From contig NZ_JANQDU010000003.1 in the NCBI RefSeq assembly GCF_024723735.1, forward strand, positions 822,493 to 886,492: a stretch of 64,000 bases of DNA, read 5' to 3'. Below the pieces are notes generated by a model. That model saw only the letters and a list, made by a program, of their open reading frames with translations. It ran no database searches and was not told the origin of the DNA. The position numbers and the translations under genes are program-made. The first letter of the stretch is position 1; every line of letters begins with the position of its first letter. The stretch is from Frigidibacter sp. ROC022. Lineage in GTDB: Bacteria > Pseudomonadota > Alphaproteobacteria > Rhodobacterales > Rhodobacteraceae. This document shows, one piece after another, positions 25,914 to 34,348 of the stretch.

Positions 25914-27088
25914 GGGTCGAGGCGGTCGATTTCTTCTACCTCTCGATGCCGGAGGTGACGACCGCAGCGGACGGCAGCCAGGATGCGCTTCTGGTCCGGG
26001 TCGCGGCCGGCGGGCATGTCGGCTGGGGCGAATGCGAAGCGGCACCTCTGCCCTCGATCGCCGCTTTCGTCTGCCCGATGTCGCATGGCGCCTGTCGGCC
26101 GGTCTCGGCCTCGGTGCTGGGCGCACAGCTGAACGACCCCGGCGATATTGCGGCGATCTCGGCCCGGGTGGCGCATGACAGCATGGACCTGTTGCAGGCG
26201 GCGCATACGCTTTCGGGGATCGAGATGGCGCTCTGGGACCTGCTGGGCAAGGCCCGGGACGAACCGGTCTGGAAGCTGCTCGGCTACACCCGTTCCGAAC
26301 CCAAGATCCCCTATGCCTCGCTGCTGTTCGGCGACACGCCGGCAGAGACGCTGGAGCGGGCCCGCAAGGCAAGGTCCGAGGGGTTCAGGGCGATGAAATT
26401 CGGCTGGGGTCCGATCGGCACCGGCACCGCCGCCTATGATGCCGAGCATTTCGATGCCGCCCGTGAAGGCGGTGGCGAAGACAGCCATCTGATGGTCGAT
26501 GTCGGGCAGATATTCGGCGAGGATGTCGAGGCCGCGGCGGCGCGGCTGCCCGCCCTTGTCGCGGCGCGGGCGACCTGGCTGGAGGAGCCGTTTTCCGGAC
26601 ATGCCTTCGAGGCCTATGCCGCCCTGGGAGCGCGAAGCCCGACCGTCGGCATCGCCGGGGGCGAGGCGGCGCACAACGTCGCCATGGCCCGGCACCTGAT
26701 GGATTTCGGCCGCGTGAAATTCATCCAGATCGACTGCGGCCGGATCGGCGGCATCGGCCCGGCCCATGAGGTGGCGCAGCTGGCCGCCGCGCGCGGGGTC
26801 TCTTACGTCAATCACACCTTCACCACGCATCTGGCGCTCAGCGCCTCGTTGCAGCCCTTTGCCGGGCGTGCCGAGGACCGGATCTGCGAATATCCCGCCG
26901 ACCCATGCGTGCTGGCGCTGCGCGTGGCGGCCAATCCGATCCTCCGCGATGCCGCGGGCGAGATCCGGGCGCCCGAGGCGCCGGGGCTGGGGATCACCGT
27001 CGATACCGAGGCGCTGCAGCCCTATCTGGTCGATACCGAAATCCGGGTCGGCGGCAAGCTCCTCTACGCCACTCCGCCGCTCGGCTAG
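25910..27088 (+). CDS. Mandelate racemase/muconate lactonizing enzyme family protein 2
   Basis: The 392-residue enolase-superfamily protein has the KFGWGPIG strand, metal ligands in LMVDVGQ, WLEEPF and AGGEAAHN, QIDCGRIGGIGPA and the late NHTFTTHLAL histidine region. It shares the K-x-G-W-G-P strand with the copy at 22092, so they probably belong to the same subgroup, but sequences elsewhere differ enough that they may act on different isomers or steps. It overlaps the M81 gene by 4 nt, and a sulfatase follows 6 nt later. Confidence 0.9.
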   Translation: MRVEAVDFFYLSMPEVTTAADGSQDALLVRVAAGGHVGWGECEAAPLPSIAAFVCPMSHGACRPVSASVLGAQLNDPGDIAAISARVAHDSMDLLQAAHTLSGIEMALWDLLGKARDEPVWKLLGYTRSEPKIPYASLLFGDTPAETLERARKARSEGFRAMKFGWGPIGTGTAAYDAEHFDAAREGGGEDSHLMVDVGQIFGEDVEAAAARLPALVAARATWLEEPFSGHAFEAYAALGARSPTVGIAGGEAAHNVAMARHLMDFGRVKFIQIDCGRIGGIGPAHEVAQLAAARGVSYVNHTFTTHLALSASLQPFAGRAEDRICEYPADPCVLALRVAANPILRDAAGEIRAPEAPGLGITVDTEALQPYLVDTEIRVGGKLLYATPPLG

Positions 27089-27094
27089 GCGCGG

Positions 27095-28591
27095 ATGGGC
27101 GACCGGCCGGATATCCTGTTCCTGTTCTCGGACCAGCATGCCCGGTCGGTTTCGGGGGCCTATGGCGATCCGCTGGGCGCGACGCCGCATCTGGATGCGC
27201 TGGCGGCGCAGGGCGTGACCTTCGACAATGCCTATTGCCCCTCGCCGATCTGTACACCCAGCCGGATGTCGCTGCTGACCGGACGCTGGCCGCACGAGCA
27301 ATCCTGCTGGACGCTGGACGACATGCTGGCCTCGGACCTGCCGACCTATGCCCATTCCCTTGGCGCCGCCGGATACCGGACCATCTCGGTGGGCAGGATG
27401 CATTCGATCGGGCCGGACCAGCTGCACGGCTTTTCCGAGCGGCTGGTCGGTGATTGCGGGCCGAACTGGATGGGCGTGGCGCGGCAGAGGCTGGGGCCGC
27501 TGGTCGGCGCCCAGGGGCCGAGCGGGCCGGGGCCGGACGGTCTGGCCCGCTCGCTGGCATTGTCGGGGCGCGGGCAGTCGGGCTACGAGGTGGTGGACGA
27601 CGCCACGACGCAGGCCGCCTGCGACCGGCTGGCGGAACTGGGCCGCGCCCGGCAGGGCGGCGACGACACGCCGTTCTGCATGGTCGCCGGGTTCATCCTG
27701 CCGCATTGTCCCTTTGTCGCCCGTGCCGGGGACTATGACCGTTTCGAAGGCCGGGTCCCGGCTCCGCGCCTCCCGAAACCGGCGCCGGGGGCCGAGCCCG
27801 AATGGGTGACGCAATGGCGTGCCGAGGGCTGCACCGAGGCGGCGGATGCCAAGGCGGTCGAGCGGGCACGGGCTGCCTATTGGGCGCTGGTCCACGCCAT
27901 GGATGTCAAGATCGGGAAAATCCTGGACGCCTTGCGCGGCGCCGGGCTCGGAGAGAACACGCTGATCATCTATGCCTCGGACCATGGCGAGCATGCGGGC
28001 GAGCGCGGGCTGTGGTGGAAGAACACGATGTACGAGGAATCGGCGGGGGTGCCGCTGATCCTGTCCTGGCCGGGGCATCTTCCCGAAGGGAGCCGCTGCC
28101 GGAGTGTCTGCAACCTGGTCGATCTCGGCGCCACGATGATCAGCGCCGCCGGGGCGCCGGCGCTGCCCCGGTCGCGGGGCCGGGATCTGTTGCCACGGGC
28201 CCGCGCCCCCGACGCCGGCGTGACGGGCGAGACCTTTAGCGAATATGTCACCGACCTGTCCTCGCCCTGGACCGGCAAGGAGACGAAATGCATCCGGATG
28301 ATCCGCTCCGGGCGGTGGAAATACGTCCATGCCGAGGGCGACCGGCCGATGCTGTTCGATCTGGTCGCCGATCCGGACGAGATCGACGACCTGTGGGACC
28401 GCCCGGAACATGCCGGGCTGCGCGACGAGCTGAAGGCCCGGCTGCTGGCCGGCTGGAACCCGGCCGCGATCCGGGCCGAAGTCGATGCCCGCTGCGCCGA
28501 GAAAGAGATACTCAGGGAATGGGGCCGCCGCACCCGGCCGCCCAGCACCGCCCAGTTCCTGATCGAGGATTCCGACAACTGGCTGGACTAG
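27095..28591 (+). CDS. Sulfatase 1 (formylglycine type, cytoplasmic)
   Basis: The 498-residue alkaline-phosphatase-superfamily sulfatase has the signature C53-T-P-S-R57 (CxPxR) in PICTPSRMSLLTG, the N-terminal DILFLFSDQH metal strand, the GRMHSIG motif, YASDHGEHAGERGLWWKN and a C-terminal sulfatase subdomain. There is no signal peptide. Cys53 would be converted to formylglycine by the FGE at 19498. The DQ form of the metal strand and the late GEHAG motif resemble choline-sulfatase and phosphonate-monoester-hydrolase-like members, so the leaving group could vary. Last gene of the 23396 operon. Confidence 0.93.
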   Translation: MGDRPDILFLFSDQHARSVSGAYGDPLGATPHLDALAAQGVTFDNAYCPSPICTPSRMSLLTGRWPHEQSCWTLDDMLASDLPTYAHSLGAAGYRTISVGRMHSIGPDQLHGFSERLVGDCGPNWMGVARQRLGPLVGAQGPSGPGPDGLARSLALSGRGQSGYEVVDDATTQAACDRLAELGRARQGGDDTPFCMVAGFILPHCPFVARAGDYDRFEGRVPAPRLPKPAPGAEPEWVTQWRAEGCTEAADAKAVERARAAYWALVHAMDVKIGKILDALRGAGLGENTLIIYASDHGEHAGERGLWWKNTMYEESAGVPLILSWPGHLPEGSRCRSVCNLVDLGATMISAAGAPALPRSRGRDLLPRARAPDAGVTGETFSEYVTDLSSPWTGKETKCIRMIRSGRWKYVHAEGDRPMLFDLVADPDEIDDLWDRPEHAGLRDELKARLLAGWNPAAIRAEVDARCAEKEILREWGRRTRPPSTAQFLIEDSDNWLD

Positions 28592-28607
28592 GGCAGGGGC
28601 CGGTCCG

Positions 28608-29885
28608 CTAGGATCGAAGCGCGGCCAGGCGTGGCGCCAGGTCCGCCCGCATCGCGGCGATCATCGCACTGCCTTCGCCGTCGGCAATCTCCTCGGCCTT
28701 TGCCGCCATGTCGGCGGCCAGCGCGTCGATCTCTCGCGCATAGTCGGGATAGTGCTTGTAGCGTTCGAAGCCGGGGTCCGGGCGGGGGGTCAGGAAGATG
28801 TTCCACTCTTCCTCGGGGTCCGTCTCCAGATCGTAGAATTCATGCGCCCCGTTGGCCGAGACGACCAGCTTCCAGCGGTGGGTCCGCCAGGCCCTTTGGT
28901 GAATGGCGCTGATATGGGTGATGTTCTGGACGTAGAAGCCCCGGCGCCAGTCCCCGGGCTCGGCGCCGCGCAGCAGCGGCAGAAGCGACCGGCCCTGCAG
29001 CTGGGACGGTCTCTCGATCCCGGCGAGGTCCAGCATCGTCGGCGCCAGATCCTGCAGGCCGATCTGCAGGTCGCAGCGGCTTCCGGGGCGGATCCCCGGC
29101 CCTTCCACGATGAAGGGAATCCGCAGGGAATCGTCGGTGCAGACGAACTTGTGCTCGCCCTCGCGGCGATACCAGAAGGTGTCGCCGTGGTCCGAGAAAT
29201 AGATCACCACGGTGTTCTCGGCGAGCCCCGCCTCGCGCAGGGCCGCACGAACCCGGCCGAGGTTGTGGTCCAGCGCCGAGACGGCGGCATAGTATCCCGC
29301 GAAGGGCACGCCGCGACCGCGATAGGGCTCATAGAACCTTTCCGGCGCGGTATAGGGATCATGCGGCGGATAGAAGCTGAGGATCATCGCGAAAGGGCTG
29401 TCGGCCCCGGCCTGTGCGCCGATCCAGTTCGTCGCCGCGTCGGTTGCACGGTCGGGGCGATAATCGCCGTTCAGCTTGCCGTCGATCCAGTGCCCCTGCC
29501 GCGAGTTGAAGCTCTCTTCCCAATGGTCGAAGAACGGTGGCTGCTTCTCGCCCAGGTGCCACTTGCCGAAATGCGCGGTGCGATAGCCGCCGCGCTGCAG
29601 GTGGTCCCAGACGGTATCCTTGACCGCGGAATGGGTCGCGAAGGCATTGTCGACGCCATAGAGGTTGTCGATCACGCCGTGGGTCGAGGGGTAGGTCCCG
29701 GTCCAGGCCGTCGCCCGCGCCGGCGTGCAGACCGGCCAGGGGGTCAGGGCGGTGTCGAAACACATGCCGCCCGCGGCCATCGCCTCGGTCTGCGGCGTCA
29801 CGGTGAAGCGATTGCCGTAGCAGGTCAGGCTGTCCATCCTCTGCTGGTCGGTCATTACCAGCACGATGTTGGGGCGGTCCGTCAT
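28608..29885 (-). CDS. Sulfatase 2 (formylglycine type, cytoplasmic)
   Basis: The 425-residue sulfatase has C53-T-P-A-R57 in VCTPARATAWTG, the PNIVLVMTDQQRMDSL metal strand, the GKWHLGEKQ lysine/histidine motif and YFSDHGDTFWYR. No signal peptide is present. The ATG at 29885 overlaps the stop of the OppF-like ATPase by 4 nt, so transporter ATPases and this sulfatase form one minus-strand operon (31911-28608) starting at operator 2. A longer frame to 29984 lies inside the ATPase gene and is rejected as start. The end is 16 nt from the oppositely oriented sulfatase 1. Confidence 0.93.
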   Translation of the reverse strand: MTDRPNIVLVMTDQQRMDSLTCYGNRFTVTPQTEAMAAGGMCFDTALTPWPVCTPARATAWTGTYPSTHGVIDNLYGVDNAFATHSAVKDTVWDHLQRGGYRTAHFGKWHLGEKQPPFFDHWEESFNSRQGHWIDGKLNGDYRPDRATDAATNWIGAQAGADSPFAMILSFYPPHDPYTAPERFYEPYRGRGVPFAGYYAAVSALDHNLGRVRAALREAGLAENTVVIYFSDHGDTFWYRREGEHKFVCTDDSLRIPFIVEGPGIRPGSRCDLQIGLQDLAPTMLDLAGIERPSQLQGRSLLPLLRGAEPGDWRRGFYVQNITHISAIHQRAWRTHRWKLVVSANGAHEFYDLETDPEEEWNIFLTPRPDPGFERYKHYPDYAREIDALAADMAAKAEEIADGEGSAMIAAMRADLAPRLAALRS

Positions 29886-30880
29886 GGGGGTGATCCTGTC
29901 GCTGGTTGCGGGGTTCCGGCCAGATGGCACGAGACCTGGCGCCCGTCGTCCAGCATCCGCAACTGCGGCGGATCGGTCCGGCACCGGGCTTCGGCGATCG
30001 GGCAGCGGGTGTGAAAGCGGCAGCCCGGCGGCGGATTGGCCGGGCTGGGAACGTCGCCCTTGATGGTGAAGAAGGACTTGCGGCCCTTCTTGGCCGAGGG
30101 CACCGAGCTGAGCAGTGCCTGCGTGTAAGGATGGGTCGGAGCCTCGAAAATCGCCTTGCGCGTTCCGATCTCGACGATCTGTCCCAGATACATCACCGCG
30201 ACCCGGTCCGAGATGTGATGCACCACGCCGAGGTCATGCGAGATGAACAGATAGGTCAGCCCCAGATCGCGGCGCAGATCGACCAGCAGGTTCAGGGTCT
30301 GCGCCTGTACCGAGACATCCAGCGCCGAGACCGCTTCATCCAGCACCAGAAACGCCGGGTCCAGCGCAAGGGCGCGGGCGATGCAGACCCGCTGCCGCTG
30401 GCCGCCGGACATCTCGTGCGGGAACCGCGCCGCCTGCCACATCGACAGGCCGACCCGGTCCAGCAGGCCGCGCAGCTTGCGCTCGCGCGACACCGGGTCG
30501 CCGACATCGTGGACCACCAGCGGTTCGACGATCAGCTCGCCCACGGTCATTCGCGGGTTCAGCGCGCCGAACGGATCCTGGAACACGATCTGCATCCGCT
30601 TGCGCAGCGCCCGCATCTCGGCCGGGGGCAGGGCGAGGATATCGGTGCCGTCGAAGGTCACGGCGCCCGAGGTCGGCTCGACCAGCCGCAGGATCAGCCG
30701 CCCGGTGGTGGTCTTGCCGCAGCCGCTTTCGCCGACCAGGCCCAGGGTCTCGCCGCGGGCGATATCGAAACTGATGTTGTCCACCGCCAGGATATGGCCG
30801 CGCTTCTTCAGCGCCCCGCCAGACCCGGTGAGGAACTCCTTGCGCAGGTTGCGCACCGACAGAAGTGGTTCCTTGCTCAC
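29882..30880 (-). CDS. Dipeptide/oligopeptide-type ABC transporter ATPase (DppF/OppF-like)
   Basis: The 332-residue ATPase has Walker A GESGCGKTT, signature MSGGQRQRV, Walker B FLVLDEAVSALD and the C-terminal oligopeptide-ABC cysteine region (PGCRFHTRCPIAEARC), a probable iron-sulfur or zinc site. It pairs with the OppD-like ATPase (4-nt overlap). The permeases and binding protein are encoded on the other strand at 34349-37877 under the same operator, completing a five-gene importer. It energises uptake from the periplasm. Confidence 0.93.
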   Translation of the reverse strand: MSKEPLLSVRNLRKEFLTGSGGALKKRGHILAVDNISFDIARGETLGLVGESGCGKTTTGRLILRLVEPTSGAVTFDGTDILALPPAEMRALRKRMQIVFQDPFGALNPRMTVGELIVEPLVVHDVGDPVSRERKLRGLLDRVGLSMWQAARFPHEMSGGQRQRVCIARALALDPAFLVLDEAVSALDVSVQAQTLNLLVDLRRDLGLTYLFISHDLGVVHHISDRVAVMYLGQIVEIGTRKAIFEAPTHPYTQALLSSVPSAKKGRKSFFTIKGDVPSPANPPPGCRFHTRCPIAEARCRTDPPQLRMLDDGRQVSCHLAGTPQPATGSPP

Positions 30881-31911
30881 GTCGGCCCCTGAAACTTGTA
30901 ATCCGTGTTGCGGATGCAGGCGGCGCGGTGATCGGGGCCGACCGGTGTCAGCAGCGGCCGGGCCGTGTCGCAGACCGGCCGGGCGTGATCGCAGCGCGGC
31001 GCAAAGCGGCAGCCCGGCGGCAGGTCATGGATCGGCGGAACCGTGCCGCGGATGGCATTCAACCGCTCCGGTTCGCCGTCGATCTCGGGGATGCTGGCCA
31101 GCAGCGCCTCGGTATAGGGATGGCGCGGGTCGGAGAAGATCTCGCTGGCCGAGGCTTCTTCGAGCACCTGGCCCAGATACATGATCATCACCCGGTCGGT
31201 GAAGGCCGAGACGACGCCCAGGTCGTGGCTGATCAGGATGATCCCCATGTGGTATTCGTCCTGGAGGTCCAGCATCAGGTCCAGGATCTGCGCCTGGATG
31301 GTGACGTCCAGGGCTGTCGTCGGTTCATCGGCGATCAGCAGCCTTGGCTGGCAGATCAGCGCCATGGCGATCATCACACGCTGCCGCATCCCGCCCGACA
31401 TGTGATGAGGATAGTCCTTGATCCGCTGCTCGGGCGAGGGGATCCCGACCCGGCGCAGCGCCTCGATGGCGCGGTCGCGGGCCTCGTGCCGGCTGACGTT
31501 CAGATGCCGCTGCGCGGTCTCGGCGATCTGCTGGCCGACCGTCAGCACCGGGTTGAGCGCCGTCATCGGCTCCTGGAAGATCATCCCCATCCGGGAGCCG
31601 CGCAGGGATTCCAGCCGGGCTTCGCTGGCCGAGAGAATGTCTTCGCCGTCCAGGAGCATCCGCTTGGCGCTGACCCGGCCGCCCCGGGGCAGAAGCCGCA
31701 TGATCGCCAGGGCCGTCATGCTCTTGCCGCTGCCGGATTCCCCGACGATGCCCAGGGTCTTGCCCGGATCGAGCCGGAACGACACGCCGTTCAGGATGTT
31801 GAGCTTGCCGAAATCGACCGACAGGTCCTCGACTTCCAGCAGCGGTGTGCCTTCGGGCGCCTGGACAGGCATGTCGGTGCTGTGCATCTCGGTCTCAGCT
31901 ATCCCATGCAT
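30877..31911 (-). CDS. Dipeptide/oligopeptide-type ABC transporter ATPase (DppD/OppD-like)
   Basis: The 344-residue ATPase has Walker [10 protein letters not shown], signature MSGGMRQRV, Walker [13 protein letters not shown], and the C-terminal [16 protein letters not shown] cysteine cluster of this family. The start at 31911 is uncertain: in-frame ATGs at 31887 and 31872 are possible and none has a strong ribosome site. Operator 2 lies only 30 nt upstream of 31911, so a later start would give a more normal leader. First gene of the operon with the OppF-like ATPase and sulfatase 2. Confidence 0.9.
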   Translation of the reverse strand: MHGIAETEMHSTDMPVQAPEGTPLLEVEDLSVDFGKLNILNGVSFRLDPGKTLGIVGESGSGKSMTALAIMRLLPRGGRVSAKRMLLDGEDILSASEARLESLRGSRMGMIFQEPMTALNPVLTVGQQIAETAQRHLNVSRHEARDRAIEALRRVGIPSPEQRIKDYPHHMSGGMRQRVMIAMALICQPRLLIADEPTTALDVTIQAQILDLMLDLQDEYHMGIILISHDLGVVSAFTDRVMIMYLGQVLEEASASEIFSDPRHPYTEALLASIPEIDGEPERLNAIRGTVPPIHDLPPGCRFAPRCDHARPVCDTARPLLTPVGPDHRAACIRNTDYKFQGPT

Positions 31912-31940
31912 CGATTGCTGTGGCTGGTTTGTGCCTCATG

Positions 31941-31960
31941 ATCGTATACTATAATACGAT
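31941..31960. promoter_or_regulatory. Operator 2 of the GntR/FCD regulon
   Basis: ATCGTATACTATAATACGAT contains the 7-bp inverted repeat ATCGTAT...ATACGAT with a 6-nt spacer. It lies between the divergent ATPase operon (-) and sulfatase 3 (+). A consensus -10 hexamer TATAAT (31950-31955) lies inside it on the + strand, so binding would block transcription of sulfatase 3. Confidence 0.85.
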
Positions 31961-32003
31961 CCTGTATAAGCAAGCGTCACGGCATCCGGTCGCGGAGGTT
32001 AGA

Positions 32004-33440
32004 ATGCACCAGCCCAATATCGTTGTCGTTCTCGTGGACCAGATGCGGCGCGATGCCTTGAGCTGCATGGGCGATCCGAACCTGCGCACCCCGCATATCG
32101 ATGCGCTGGCCGCGCGCGGGATGCAGTTCACTGCGGCCAATTCGACCTTTCCGGCCTGCGTGCCGTTCCGCTTCTCCATGATGACCGGCCACTATGCCCA
32201 CAGCCGCAATGTGCCGGCGCTCGGCTATCGGCTGTCGCCGGCCGAACGCACCCTGGGCGAGGCGGTCGCGGGGCAGGGCTATGCCACCGCCTATATCGGC
32301 AAATGGCATCTCTATTCCGCCTACGGTGTCAGCGGCGGGTTGAACCTGTCCCAGGCGGCGCGCTGCCCGATCCCGTCCACGCACCGGCGAGGGTTCGACT
32401 ATTGGCGAGGGTTCGAACTGCGCAACGACTTCTATGACACCTGGCTGTTTTCCGACGACGACCCCGAGCCGGAACACCTGGAAGGCCATCAGACCGATCT
32501 GCTGTTCGAGCGGGCCTTCCGCTACATCGAGCAGGACCGCCCGGGGGATACGCCATTCTTCCTGATGCTCTCGGTCGAAGCACCGCATCCGCCCTTCATG
32601 GCGACGCCCGAACATCTGGCGCGGGTCCGGGCGCGGGGGCCCTGGAAACCGCGACCGAACACCGACATGGGCGCGATCGAGTTCTTTCCGCCCGAATGGT
32701 ACGATCCGACCGGACCGGCGGGGGCGATCGACGATGCCGACCCGGCGACGATCGCGCCGGTCTTCGAAGCCAACATGCAGGCCTACTCGGCGATGATCGA
32801 GCAGATCGACGACCAGATGGGCCAATTGGACGCCTGCCTGAAACGGGCCGGGCTGGATCAGGACACCATCGTGATCTTCCTCTCCGATCACGGAGAACTG
32901 GCGGGCAGCCACGGGCAGCTTGGCAAGGCGCAGCCCTGGGAGGAATCGGTCGGCGTGCCCTTGATCGTGGCCGGGCCGGGGATCGGGCAGGGGCGGCGCT
33001 CGGGCCTTCCGCTCTGCACCGAGGACCTGTTCCCGACCTTCCTCGGTCTTGCCGGCGGCCGCGATGACGGCGTGCCGGGACTGGACCTCGCGCCTTTCCT
33101 TCGGGGAGGACCCGAACCGGAACGGGACGGGGTTCTGCTGGAGTTCGTGACCGAGACCCGGCCGGGACGGGGCTACTATGACGAGACCTGGCGCGGCATC
33201 CGGACCCGCCGGCACAAGTATACCGTCCTGGGAGATCGCAGCGGCGCCCGGCCCTGGCAGCTGTTCGACCTGGAGGCCGATCCGTTCGAGAAGACCAACC
33301 TGGTCGATGATCCCGCGGCGCGGGAGGTCGCCGCCGATCTGCACCGCCGGCTCGGCGCCCTGCTGCTGGAAACCGGTGACGACTACGCTCTGGGGCCGGC
33401 CTTCGGCGTTCCCGGCCAGGGCTGCGTGGCCCCCGCCTGA
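32004..33440 (+). CDS. Sulfatase 3 (formylglycine type, cytoplasmic)
   Basis: The 478-residue sulfatase has C52-V-P-F-R56 in PACVPFRFSMMTG, NIVVVLVDQMRRDAL at the N-terminus, YIGKWHLYSAYG and IFLSDHGELAGSHGQLGKA. There is no signal peptide. ATG 32004 is selected because GGAGG (31994-31998) is 5 nt upstream; the frame extends further 5' but without coding character. It is transcribed alone from the operator-2 region and ends facing the regulator gene, 19 nt apart. Phe in the second x of CxPxR differs from the small residues of the other two, suggesting another substrate class. Confidence 0.93.
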   Translation: MHQPNIVVVLVDQMRRDALSCMGDPNLRTPHIDALAARGMQFTAANSTFPACVPFRFSMMTGHYAHSRNVPALGYRLSPAERTLGEAVAGQGYATAYIGKWHLYSAYGVSGGLNLSQAARCPIPSTHRRGFDYWRGFELRNDFYDTWLFSDDDPEPEHLEGHQTDLLFERAFRYIEQDRPGDTPFFLMLSVEAPHPPFMATPEHLARVRARGPWKPRPNTDMGAIEFFPPEWYDPTGPAGAIDDADPATIAPVFEANMQAYSAMIEQIDDQMGQLDACLKRAGLDQDTIVIFLSDHGELAGSHGQLGKAQPWEESVGVPLIVAGPGIGQGRRSGLPLCTEDLFPTFLGLAGGRDDGVPGLDLAPFLRGGPEPERDGVLLEFVTETRPGRGYYDETWRGIRTRRHKYTVLGDRSGARPWQLFDLEADPFEKTNLVDDPAAREVAADLHRRLGALLLETGDDYALGPAFGVPGQGCVAPA

Positions 33441-33459
33441 CCGGAGCGGGCGCGGAGCC

Positions 33460-34197
33460 TCAGACCGCCTTGTGGTTCTCTTCGATCTTCCGGAGCTGTT
33501 CGACCAGATCCTCGTAATCGACCGCGCGGGTGTATTCGAGGATGTGGATTTCCATCAGCCGGTTGTACTTGTCGCGGTCGCCGGCACGCAGCGCCGCGAT
33601 CACGTCATCATGTTCGGCGACGATGCCCTTCACCGGCTTGCGCAGCGTGGCGAGGCCGAAGATGATCGTGAGCTGGCGCGACAGGGGTTCCCAACTGCGC
33701 ACCAGCACATCGTTGCCGGACAGCTGGCAAAGACAGCGGTGGAACTCGGTATCCAGCTTGGCGACACCGAAACTGTCTTCGGCATCCGCCGCGGCATGCA
33801 TCCGCGCCAGGATGTGTTCCAGCGGCCCGGTATCCGCCAGGCCTTCCTTGATCCGCCCGATCGCCTCGGCCCCGGCAAGCTGTTCCAGCGCCAGCCGGAC
33901 CCTGAGGATTTTCTCCAGCCCGTGGATATCGACACTCATCAGCCGCATGCCCCGGTAGCGCTCGCTGACCACGACCGACTGGCTTTCCAGCAGGCGCAGA
34001 GCCTCGCGCACCGGGATGCGGCTGACATTCAGGGCCCGGGCGACCTCGGCCTCGACGATCCGGTCGCCAGGCAGGAATTCACCCCGCGCGGTGGCCTCTA
34101 CGATGGCGTCGACGACCTGATCGACCAGGGTCTTGGTCTGCAACGGGGCAAGGCGTGACAGGCCCTTGCGCTCCTTTTTCGCGGCGATCTCGGCCAT
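33460..34197 (-). CDS. GntR family regulator with FCD domain
   Basis: The 245-residue protein has a GntR winged-helix (TLVDQVVDAIVEA; GDRIVEAEVARALNVSRIPVREALRLLE; about residues 20-90) and an all-helical FCD ligand domain with the metal-binding residues of the family in DTEFHRCL, EHDDVIAAL and the HILEYTR helix. It probably represses its targets and is released by a carboxylate-type intermediate. Operator 3 lies 39 nt upstream of the start, so it is probably autoregulated and controls operators 1 and 2 too. Start 34197 is used; an in-frame ATG at 34218 would add seven residues. Confidence 0.92.
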   Translation of the reverse strand: MAEIAAKKERKGLSRLAPLQTKTLVDQVVDAIVEATARGEFLPGDRIVEAEVARALNVSRIPVREALRLLESQSVVVSERYRGMRLMSVDIHGLEKILRVRLALEQLAGAEAIGRIKEGLADTGPLEHILARMHAAADAEDSFGVAKLDTEFHRCLCQLSGNDVLVRSWEPLSRQLTIIFGLATLRKPVKGIVAEHDDVIAALRAGDRDKYNRLMEIHILEYTRAVDYEDLVEQLRKIEENHKAV

Positions 34198-34221
34198 GCT
34201 TCGCGAATCCCTTGACATAAA

Positions 34222-34250
34222 TTGGCGGGGCGAACATCGTATACGATAAT
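34222..34250 (+). promoter_or_regulatory. Predicted sigma-70-type promoter for the binding-protein operon
   Basis: TTGGCG (34222-34227) and GATAAT (34245-34250) have a 17-nt spacer on the + strand. The -10 lies inside operator 3. It would start an RNA near 34257 with a leader of about 90 nt to the gene at 34349. Prediction only. Confidence 0.5.
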
Positions 34251-34255
34251 ACGAT
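34236..34255. promoter_or_regulatory. Operator 3 of the GntR/FCD regulon
   Basis: ATCGTATACGATAATACGAT differs from operator 2 at one base. It lies between the regulator gene (-) and the transporter operon (+), as expected for autoregulation and control of the importer. It contains a perfect ATCGTATACGAT palindrome followed by a further ATACGAT half, so two overlapping binding registers are possible. Confidence 0.85.
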
Positions 34256-34348
34256 CCTCGCGCGATTAGTGTCGATATACTGACATTGGTCTGAATCGAC
34301 AAGCAGTCGACAGACGGGGGCAAATCCAGCAAGGGAGGACTCAAAGCA

